A stretch of DNA of 14,509 nucleotides from Eubacterium sp. CAG:786 (GTDB lineage: Bacteria; Bacillota; Clostridia; Oscillospirales; Ruminococcaceae), in the NCBI GenBank assembly GCA_000432175.1, contig HF989522.1:35853-50361 (forward strand), in the 5' to 3' direction. The position numbers and the translations under genes were made by a program. Shown one piece after another: positions 1 to 5,580 of this stretch. The notes under the pieces were generated by a model. The model was not told the DNA's origin. It ran no database searches and worked only from the letters and a program-made list of their open reading frames with translations. Each line of letters begins with the position of its first letter. Position 1 is the stretch's first letter.

Positions 1-112
1 AGGAGCGCTGAAAGTCCTGCTGGGCGGCGTTATCGACGGAGGCTTTCCGAACGAGCGCGAATTTCTTTTGCAGGAAGCGTCAAAATATATTGCAAATCGC
101 AAAAAAACATGA
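1..112 (+). CDS. C-terminal end of an unrecognised protein (partial)
   Basis: An open frame enters the window at base 2 and ends at the TGA at 110-112. It gives 36 residues, starting GALKVLLGGVIDGG and ending in a basic tail ANRKKT. Codon use resembles the genes downstream, and the frame is on the same strand as mreB. I do not recognise the family from this fragment. Its stop codon directly abuts the -10 box of the mreB promoter, so the two genes are packed tightly. The fragment is short enough that being non-coding cannot be excluded. Confidence 0.5.
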   Translation, partial: GALKVLLGGVIDGGFPNEREFLLQEASKYIANRKKT

Positions 113-118
113 TATAAT
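90..118 (+). promoter_or_regulatory. Sigma-A promoter of the mreB-like gene
   Basis: The -35 box TTGCAA (90-95) and the perfect -10 box TATAAT (113-118) are separated by 17 bases. The -35 lies inside the end of the upstream reading frame and the -10 starts right after its stop codon. Transcription would begin near 125, giving a leader of about 30 bases. Confidence 0.8.
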
Positions 119-155
119 CAATATATGTAGAACTCAACAGAATGGAGATAATAAC

Positions 156-1172
156 ATGGCATTAGATATAGGTATAGATTTAGGCACCGCGAATATCATA
201 ATCACCATCGCCGGAAAAGGCATCGTGCTGAACGAACCGTCCGTCGTGGCTTATGACAAGAAGAAAAAGGCGGTCGTTGCAGTCGGCTCCGAGGCGTACA
301 AGATGATAGGCAGAACGCCGGAATACATCGTTGCAGTGCGCCCGCTGAAAGACGGCGTTATTTCCGACAACGACATGACTGAAGCCATGATACGCGAGTT
401 TATCCACATGGTAAACGGCGGCGCGATGATGAAGCCGAGGATAGTCCTCTGCGTTCCGTCGTCGGTTACGGACGTGGAGCGACGCGCGGTTGTAGAAGCG
501 GCTATGTCGGCAGGCGCGCGCAAGGTGTTCCTGATCGAAGAGCCTATCGCTGCGCTCATCGGCGCGGGGGTGGATATCTCCAAGCCTAACGGCACGATGG
601 TCGTCGATATCGGCGGTGGAACCGCGGACGTGGCTATAGTTTCGTTCAACGGCATAGTGCAGAGCCGTTCCATCAAGATGGCAGGCAACAAGTTCGACCA
701 GGCGATAATCCGTCACATAACGCAGAAATACAAGATACTCATCGGCGAAAAAACCGCTGAAAAGGCAAAGATGGAGATATCCAACGTATTTGACCCCACC
801 GGCGAGAAAACCATGACTATCCGCGGCAGAAACCTGCTGAAGGGCCTGCCAGAAAGCATCGAGATATCCGACCAGGATATCTACGACGCTATCCACGAAA
901 ACGCGATGGAAATAGTCGAGCAGGTCAAGCTCGTGCTGGAATCCACTCCCCCGGAGCTTGTCGGCGATATTCTTTCCAATGGTATCCTTCTCACCGGCGG
1001 CGGCGCGATGCTGGGTGGGCTCCCCGAACTCATCAGCGATAATGTGGGCGCGCCCTGCTTCGTGGCAGAGAACCCCATTGAATGCGTTGCGCGCGGCGTT
1101 GACGCGGCATTCAGGATGTCCGGCGACCTGCTGGACGGCTTCGAGCAGATACAGCTTTACAATTTCAAATAA
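156..1172 (+). CDS. mreB: MreB-family rod-shape actin homologue
   Basis: This bacterial actin polymerises under the membrane and guides lateral cell-wall synthesis. The 338-residue product has the normal family length. Visible nucleotide-binding motifs are phosphate 1 (DLGTAN, residues 8-13), phosphate 2 (DIGGGTAD, 151-158) and the adenosine motif (LTGGGAMLGGLPEL, about 279-291); KGIVLNEPSVVA near residue 21 is classic MreB. The ATG at 156 is chosen because GGAG (144-147) lies 8 bases upstream. The in-frame ATG at 90 lies inside the -35 box and would not be transcribed from this promoter. No mreC or mreD follows, so this may be a stand-alone paralogue (Mbl or MreBH type) rather than the mreBCD copy. 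Family assignment is certain; the paralogue is not. Confidence 0.95.
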   Translation: MALDIGIDLGTANIIITIAGKGIVLNEPSVVAYDKKKKAVVAVGSEAYKMIGRTPEYIVAVRPLKDGVISDNDMTEAMIREFIHMVNGGAMMKPRIVLCVPSSVTDVERRAVVEAAMSAGARKVFLIEEPIAALIGAGVDISKPNGTMVVDIGGGTADVAIVSFNGIVQSRSIKMAGNKFDQAIIRHITQKYKILIGEKTAEKAKMEISNVFDPTGEKTMTIRGRNLLKGLPESIEISDQDIYDAIHENAMEIVEQVKLVLESTPPELVGDILSNGILLTGGGAMLGGLPELISDNVGAPCFVAENPIECVARGVDAAFRMSGDLLDGFEQIQLYNFK

Positions 1173-1180
1173 CGTTCGCT

Positions 1181-1208
1181 CCCCGGTGGTTTTCAACAAC
1201 TGCCGGGG
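1181..1208 (+). terminator. Intrinsic terminator after mreB
   Basis: CCCCGG at 1181-1186 pairs with CCGGGG at 1203-1208. The stem extends to about 11 pairs with two wobbles and a 6-base loop. The tail (ATTTGTCGTC) is only moderately T-rich, with a stronger T run further on near 1239. It separates mreB from the HPt promoter. Confidence 0.65.
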
Positions 1209-1273
1209 ATTTGTCGTCTGATGAAATTTTCGGGTGCCTTTTTTGTTTAATCCTACAAAATCTTACGCGCTTC

Positions 1274-1302
1274 TTGACGAATGCACACCAAAATGCTAGA
1301 AT
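1274..1302 (+). promoter_or_regulatory. Sigma-A promoter of the HPt-flotillin unit
   Basis: TTGACG (1274-1279) and TAGAAT (1297-1302) are separated by 17 bases. Predicted transcription start is near 1309, only 1-3 bases before the Shine-Dalgarno sequence GAGGTG (1311-1316), so the leader is about 12 bases long. The same hexamers with the same flanks recur upstream of rpe. Confidence 0.75.
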
Positions 1303-1321
1303 ATATTTAAGAGGTGATAAT

Positions 1322-1687
1322 ATGGCTTCAAAGGAATTCTGTGACGAAATGCTCACAGTGGGGCTTAACGTCCCGGATATGATAGAACATTTCATGGACA
1401 GGGAAGATATGTTCATGAAATACCTGAAAAAGTTCTTCGAGTCTGCCGGCAACGTGGTGCTTGAACTCACGACTGCGGCTGAAAACGAGGACTATCAGGG
1501 CATGCTTTTCGCAGCACATTCACTCAAGGGTCTTGCAGGGAATGTCGGACTTAACAGCGTTTACATTCCCGCAAAAAAAATAGTGGACGATATACGTGCC
1601 GGAGAATACAGCGAATGCGGCGCGGATTTCAACAAACTGCAGACTAACTACTATCACGCCCAGGAAATCGCAAAGAAGTACATCTGA
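1322..1687 (+). CDS. Stand-alone HPt (histidine phosphotransfer) domain protein
   Basis: HPt proteins are four-helix bundles that carry a phosphoryl group on one histidine between response-regulator receivers in a phosphorelay. The 121-residue product is all one domain. The signature AAHSLKGLAGNVGL (residues 64-77) has the phospho-accepting His at residue 66, followed by LKG and the conserved glycines. There is no kinase, receiver or membrane segment. The ATG at 1322 follows GAGGTG (1311-1316) by 5 bases; the open frame extends back to 1211 but that part lies upstream of the promoter. The flotillin gene starts 15 bases after the stop, so the two are almost certainly co-transcribed. No partner kinase or receiver gene is in the window, so the pathway is unknown. 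Confidence 0.88.
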   Translation: MASKEFCDEMLTVGLNVPDMIEHFMDREDMFMKYLKKFFESAGNVVLELTTAAENEDYQGMLFAAHSLKGLAGNVGLNSVYIPAKKIVDDIRAGEYSECGADFNKLQTNYYHAQEIAKKYI

Positions 1688-1702
1688 CAACAGGAGGTAA
1701 TA

Positions 1703-3277
1703 ATGCCAGATATCGAACTGGGAATGTTTGTTCCCATAATCATCGTAGCGATAATCGTAATAATCGTTTTCGCCTCCGGCTACCGCAAGGCGCCGCCGGA
1801 TAAAGCGTACATCATCAGCGGTCTGCGCAGGAAAGCGAAGGTCGTTATCGGTAAGGCAACAGTCAAGCTGCCGTTCTTCGAACGCTGCGACGTGCTGGAA
1901 CTTGCGCTGATGTCCGTTGACGTCAAGACCGCGCAGGCAGTCCCCACTGCGGATTACATCAACATTTCCGTTGACGCTGTGGTAAACGTCAAGATCTCCC
2001 CCGACCCCGACATAATCCAGAAGGCGCAGCAGAACTTCCTTAACCGCAACGTGCAGTACATCACCGGCGTAGCGCGGGAAGTACTTGAAGGTAACATGCG
2101 TGAGATAGTAGGTCAGATGCGGCTTGAGGAGATGGTTTCCAACCGTCAGGCATTCGCGGACAAGGTGAAGCAGAATGCAGACCCCGACCTGCGCGCAATG
2201 GGCCTTGAGATAGTTTCGTTCAACGTTCAGAACTTCGTTGACGACAACGGCATAATCAACGACATGGGTATCGACAACACCATGCAGATAAAGAAGAAAG
2301 CCGCTATCTCCAAGGCAGAGGCAGAGCGCGACATCAAGATAGCCCAGGCAGAAGCCAACCGCAAGGCAAACGACGCCCGTGTGGATTCCGAAACTGCCAT
2401 TGCAGAGCGCGAGAATGAACTTGCCATCAAGCAGGCAGAGCTTAAGCGCGCAGCCGACATCAAGCGCGCGGAAGCCGACGCAGCCTACACCATTCAGCAG
2501 GAGGAACAGCGCAAGACCATCGAGATAACCTCCGCAAACGCGAACCTCGCAAAGCAGGCTAAGGAAGTCGAGATAAAGGCAAAGGAAGCCGAGATAAAGG
2601 AACGCGCCCTGGAAGCCGAAGTCAAGAAGACCGCAGAAGCGCAGAAATACGCAGCCCAGCAGAAGGCAGACGCGGAACTCTACGCCGTTCAGCGTAATGC
2701 AGAAGCTAAGAAGTACGAAGATATCCAGAACGCAGAAGCTGAACTGGAGATCAAGAAGAACGAAGCAGCCGCTATCCTTGTGACTGCACAGAACGAGGCA
2801 GCCGCAGAAAAGGCACGCGCAGAAGCCGCAAGATACGCAGCCGAGCAGGAAGCCGAAGGTATCCGCGCAAAGGGCGTTGCCGAAGCGGAAGCAGTCCGTG
2901 CAAAAGCGCTGGCAGAAGCGGAAGGTCTCGACAAGAAAGCGGAAGCAATGCGCAAGATGGAAGAAGCCGCAGTGCTGCAGATGTACTTCGACAAGATGCC
3001 GGAAGTTGCACAGGCCATCGCAAAGCCGCTTGAAAACGTGGATAAGATCACGATGTACGGCGACGGAAACACCGCTAAGCTCGTCAAGGACATCACCGAA
3101 GCCACCACGCAGGCGTCCGCTGGGCTTCTCGACGGTCTGGGCGTAGACCTCAAGACCATGGTGGGAAGCTTCGTTACCGGCAAGGCAATGGCAGCCGGCA
3201 TAAACTCGCAGGCTCCCGCAGAGGCGCCAGCGACGGCAGAAGCCCCCGCAAAGCCGGAAGCTACAGTTGAAGTTTAA
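1703..3277 (+). CDS. floT: Flotillin-like SPFH protein (FloT/YqiK type)
   Basis: Flotillins are membrane scaffolds that mark and fluidise membrane microdomains. The 524-residue product starts with a hydrophobic segment (about 7-25), then the SPFH domain (about 27-200; e.g. RKAPPDKAYIISG, VDVKTAQAVPTADY, MGLEIVSFNVQNF). A very long coiled coil rich in Ala-Glu-Lys repeats follows (about 200-430), then a flotillin C-terminal segment, and finally a low-complexity Ala/Pro/Glu tail (about 500-524). The length fits FloT rather than the shorter FloA. AGGAGG (1692-1697) is 5 bases before the ATG. It is second in a unit with the HPt gene. NfeD, the usual flotillin partner, is not in the window. The coiled coil is repetitive at DNA level, so length may vary between strains. 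Confidence 0.93.
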   Translation: MPDIELGMFVPIIIVAIIVIIVFASGYRKAPPDKAYIISGLRRKAKVVIGKATVKLPFFERCDVLELALMSVDVKTAQAVPTADYINISVDAVVNVKISPDPDIIQKAQQNFLNRNVQYITGVAREVLEGNMREIVGQMRLEEMVSNRQAFADKVKQNADPDLRAMGLEIVSFNVQNFVDDNGIINDMGIDNTMQIKKKAAISKAEAERDIKIAQAEANRKANDARVDSETAIAERENELAIKQAELKRAADIKRAEADAAYTIQQEEQRKTIEITSANANLAKQAKEVEIKAKEAEIKERALEAEVKKTAEAQKYAAQQKADAELYAVQRNAEAKKYEDIQNAEAELEIKKNEAAAILVTAQNEAAAEKARAEAARYAAEQEAEGIRAKGVAEAEAVRAKALAEAEGLDKKAEAMRKMEEAAVLQMYFDKMPEVAQAIAKPLENVDKITMYGDGNTAKLVKDITEATTQASAGLLDGLGVDLKTMVGSFVTGKAMAAGINSQAPAEAPATAEAPAKPEATVEV

Positions 3278-3334
3278 TTCGGAATTGTGGTTGTCCGCTT
3301 CGCGGACGAATTTAAAAAACTTTGATATGAAACA

Positions 3335-3367
3335 ACACAGGGCGAAAGAACAACTTTCGCCCTGTGT
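3335..3367. terminator. Perfect 14-pair hairpin between convergent genes
   Basis: ACACAGGGCGAAAG (3335-3348) pairs perfectly with 3354-3367 around the loop AACAA. On the + strand the tail is ATTTTAT and on the - strand TGTTTCAT. It lies 57 bases after the flotillin stop and downstream of the GH13 gene on the other strand, so it may end transcription from both sides. Tails are only moderately T-rich. Confidence 0.6.
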
Positions 3368-3405
3368 ATTTTATAGAAAATCTTTTTTAGATAACGTCCC
3401 GCGTA

Positions 3406-3470
3406 GCGCAGACACGATGTCTGCGCAGTTGCCACAAAGGGGCAGCACGACGCTGCCCAACAAAGGCAAC
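3406..3470. other. Two adjacent strong hairpins inside the MITE-like element
   Basis: GCGCAGACA (3406-3414) pairs with 3418-3426 around a CGA loop. Right after it, GTTGCC (3428-3433) pairs with GGCAAC (3465-3470), enclosing GGGCAGC (3440-3446) paired with GCTGCCC (3452-3458) around ACGAC. The loops differ but the stems are perfect, which is unlikely by chance and suggests a folded nucleic acid. Confidence 0.55.
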
Positions 3471-3507
3471 TGGGGGACAACCACAATAATTCCGAATTAC
3501 GAATTTA

Positions 3508-3562
3508 GTTTTGCGCAGCCCGTTACTTTATCCATTTGCATTAGCACCCAGGTGCGCAAAAC
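3508..3562 (-). terminator. Inverted repeat just downstream of the GH13 gene
   Basis: GTTTTGCGCA (3508-3517) is the perfect reverse complement of TGCGCAAAAC (3553-3562). The pair begins 5 bases after the GH13 stop codon on the - strand and encloses 35 bases, including a small inner GCAC/GTGC hairpin. There is no clear T run after it, so termination is only a guess. It lies just outside the TA-flanked element. Confidence 0.35.
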
Positions 3563-3567
3563 CCGAA

Positions 3568-5454
3568 TTAAACCTTACAGTATACCACCGCGTAGTCAAA
3601 CGGCGCAACCTGCACCTTTCCGTCCTTTATTCCCCTGCCGTAGCGGTCGAATGCAGGAACGAAATCATAGAACATGTCGGTTTTGTCGTTGACTATCTCG
3701 AAAGTACGTCCGCGGGTGCTCTTGTTAAGGTAGATTATCGCAGCTTCACGGGTGATCTTGTCGTAACGCGCAAATACGCACACGTTGTCGTCCACCTCAA
3801 TGAACATCATGTGTCCCTGCTCAAATGCGTGGGTGCCCTTGCGGACTACCGAAAGCTGCCTTGTGAACTCGATAAGGTCGAGATTCTCGTTGCCCCACGG
3901 GTAGCAGCGACGGTTGAACGGGTCGCGGTAGCCCTCCATGCCGGCTTCATCGCCGTAATACACCGACGGAATTCCCGGCAGGAAGAACTGCAGCACCATC
4001 GCGCACTTCATCAGCGAAATGCCGTACATGTACTGCTGACCGTTCATGTAGCGCTCGGCCTGCCAGTCCTTGCCGTTCCAGCCCACGTCATCACCGGCAA
4101 GCCGCGTGAGAGCGCGCTCGGTGTCGTGGGTGGAAAGGAAGTTCATCAGCATGTCGATCGCGGGCTTGGGGTAGTGATCCAGGATCGTCATAATGCTGTC
4201 GGTGAACACCTTTGCGTCCGCGTACTTTATGTAGTTCAGGATAGCTTCCTTGAACGGGTAGTTCATTACGCTGTCCAGCTGACCGCCGATGAGGTAACGC
4301 CTGCGCACTCCGTAGCTTTCCTTGTTGGAAGCGTCCTCCCATACCTCGCCGTAAACTATCTTGTCGCCGCCCATGCCCTTGACCGCCTTGTTGATGTTGT
4401 CAAGGAATTCGTCCGGGAGTTCGTCTGCAACGTCAAGTCGCCAGCCCTGCGCGCCGAGCTTTATCCACTTCTGCAGAATTCCGCCCTCGCCGCAGATGTA
4501 GTTGGTGTAATCAGGGTTGTTCTCATTTACGTTGGGCAGGGTGGTTATTCCCCACCAGCTTTCGTACTTGTCAGGGTAGCCCGTGAAGCTGTACCACGGG
4601 TAATACGGGCTGTTCCTGTCGCGATATGCGCCGGTGCGGTCGCCGTATCTGCCGAACTTGTTGAAGTAGATTGAATCCGCGCCGGTATGCGAGAAAACAC
4701 CGTCCAGAATAACGCTGATGCCCATTTCCTTTGCCTTTTCGCACAGCTCCTTGAAATCTTCCTCGGTGCCCAGCATCGGGTCTATCTTTTCGTAATTCGC
4801 GGTGTTGTAGCGGTGGTTCTCGTGGGCCTCGAAAATCGGGTTGAGATACAGCACGGTGGTGCCGAGGCTCTTGATGTAGGGCAGTTTCTCGATAATTCCG
4901 CGCAGGTCGCCGCCGAAGTAATCGTTGTTGCGCACTATTCCCTTTTCATCAGGCTTGTAGTACGGTGTAGCGTTCCAGTCGTCGCGGATAATTCTGTCAG
5001 AGGGAACTCCCTCGTGCTCTGCCCCGCTCTTGTAGAAACGGTCGGGGAATATCTGGTACATAATACCACCGCGAATGAACAGCGGGGTATATAAATTCTC
5101 GTCAAAAACAGTGAGCTGGAAAAGCTCCTCGCCCTCAAATACGCCCTCGGAAGCCCCGCGGCGCTTGATGTAGCGGCGTCTGCCGTCGAGAATGCAGGTG
5201 AAATAGTAGTGGTGGAGTCCCACGTTGTTCGGTGTGAAGCAGCAGGAATAGATGTTGTCGTCACCGCTCTCGTCCTGCAGTATCAGTTCGATGAAGCGCT
5301 CCTTGTACCCCGGACGGAACATGACAAGAGTGAGGTCAGTCACAGCCATGCTTTTCGGGAAGCGCAGGTTGTATATGCTCGGCTGTCCCTTGCGCAGCGC
5401 GCCAAACGGATGCTTGTAGCTGTTGTCGAAGCAGTCAAAAATCGGTTTTCCCAT
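3568..5454 (-). CDS. Intracellular GH13 alpha-amylase family enzyme, neopullulanase/cyclomaltodextrinase-like
   Basis: GH13 enzymes hydrolyse alpha-1,4 (some also alpha-1,6) glucosidic bonds. The 628-residue product has an N-terminal beta-sandwich region (about 1-120, CBM34-like), the TIM barrel (about 128-540) and a C-terminal beta domain. Conserved regions: DGVFSH (251-256), GWRLD with the nucleophile Asp341, YGE with acid/base Glu370, and STHD with the transition-state Asp444. NPIFEAHENHRYNTANYEKIDP (split here: NPIFEA at 205-210, KIDP at 223-226) is typical of the GH13_20 group. No signal peptide is present, so it acts in the cytoplasm. The ATG at 5454 follows AAGGAG (5461-5466) by 6 bases; a TTG 18 bases further up is less likely. 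It lies 126 bases after glgP on the same strand. Exact substrate (pullulan, cyclodextrin, maltodextrin) cannot be told. Confidence 0.9.
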   Translation of the reverse strand: MGKPIFDCFDNSYKHPFGALRKGQPSIYNLRFPKSMAVTDLTLVMFRPGYKERFIELILQDESGDDNIYSCCFTPNNVGLHHYYFTCILDGRRRYIKRRGASEGVFEGEELFQLTVFDENLYTPLFIRGGIMYQIFPDRFYKSGAEHEGVPSDRIIRDDWNATPYYKPDEKGIVRNNDYFGGDLRGIIEKLPYIKSLGTTVLYLNPIFEAHENHRYNTANYEKIDPMLGTEEDFKELCEKAKEMGISVILDGVFSHTGADSIYFNKFGRYGDRTGAYRDRNSPYYPWYSFTGYPDKYESWWGITTLPNVNENNPDYTNYICGEGGILQKWIKLGAQGWRLDVADELPDEFLDNINKAVKGMGGDKIVYGEVWEDASNKESYGVRRRYLIGGQLDSVMNYPFKEAILNYIKYADAKVFTDSIMTILDHYPKPAIDMLMNFLSTHDTERALTRLAGDDVGWNGKDWQAERYMNGQQYMYGISLMKCAMVLQFFLPGIPSVYYGDEAGMEGYRDPFNRRCYPWGNENLDLIEFTRQLSVVRKGTHAFEQGHMMFIEVDDNVCVFARYDKITREAAIIYLNKSTRGRTFEIVNDKTDMFYDFVPAFDRYGRGIKDGKVQVAPFDYAVVYCKV

Positions 5455-5479
5455 GAATTTCTCCTTGTACAAAATACGG

Positions 5480-5525
5480 AAAAAGGCGGTTTGCCACAGC
5501 CGAAAAGCCGCGGCATGCCGCCTTT
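5480..5525 (-). terminator. Intrinsic terminator or attenuator between glgP and the GH13 gene
   Basis: Read on the - strand, AAAGGCGG (from 5525 to 5518) pairs with CCGCCTTT (from 5489 to 5482). The stem continues inward through GGCA/TGCC past a mismatch and is followed by TTTTT (5484 to 5480). No promoter is evident between it and the GH13 start, so expression of that gene would need readthrough. Confidence 0.6.
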
Positions 5526-5547
5526 GATATTCCTGAAACGGACTGAC

Positions 5548-5570
5548 GATAAAGGCAATATGCCTTTATC
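5548..5570 (-). promoter_or_regulatory. Perfect 10-pair hairpin upstream of the glgP/GH13 terminator
   Basis: GATAAAGGCA (5548-5557) pairs with TGCCTTTATC (5561-5570) around a 3-base loop. It starts 10 bases after the glgP stop. Its GCCTTT arm is also complementary to the AAAGGC that opens the terminator stem at 5520-5525, so the two structures could compete. Confidence 0.45.
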
Positions 5571-5580
5571 ATCAAACGTA

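Larger units (their letters stand above)
3275..3499. mobile_element. MITE-like inverted-repeat element with TA flanks
   Basis: A 221-base segment (3277-3497) is bounded by terminal inverted repeats. The left arm at 3277-3296 begins ATTCGGAATT then GTGGTTGTCC. The right arm at 3475-3497 is its reverse complement except for 3 extra bases in the middle. Each end is flanked by TA (3275-3276 and 3498-3499), as expected for a Tc1/mariner or IS630-type target duplication. Inside are four perfect hairpins: 3293-3307 (6 pairs), 3335-3367 (14 pairs), 3406-3426 (9 pairs) and 3440-3458 (7 pairs, enclosed by a further 6 pairs at 3428-3433/3465-3470). No protein is encoded. The left TA is part of the flotillin stop codon. 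Mobility is inferred from structure only; a conserved structured RNA or terminator block is the alternative. Confidence 0.5.

Noticed and set aside
90..155. 22-codon N-terminal extension of MreB
   Set aside because: The ATG at 90 overlaps the -35 box of the promoter; the ATG at 156 has a good ribosome site and gives the normal MreB N-terminus.
180..1199. 339-codon open frame antisense to mreB
   Set aside because: Exact shadow of a certain gene; no family motif, no Shine-Dalgarno site, His/Arg/Val-rich composition typical of antisense frames.
3275..3499. CRISPR-like repeat array
   Set aside because: The hairpins differ in sequence and are not regularly spaced direct repeats.
3267..3692. 141-codon open frame through the inverted-repeat element
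   Set aside because: It starts inside the flotillin gene and ends antisense to the GH13 gene; it only reads through hairpins and has no family signal.
3511..4674. 387-codon open frame antisense to the GH13 gene
   Set aside because: Lies opposite a gene with all catalytic motifs; no recognisable domain or ribosome site.
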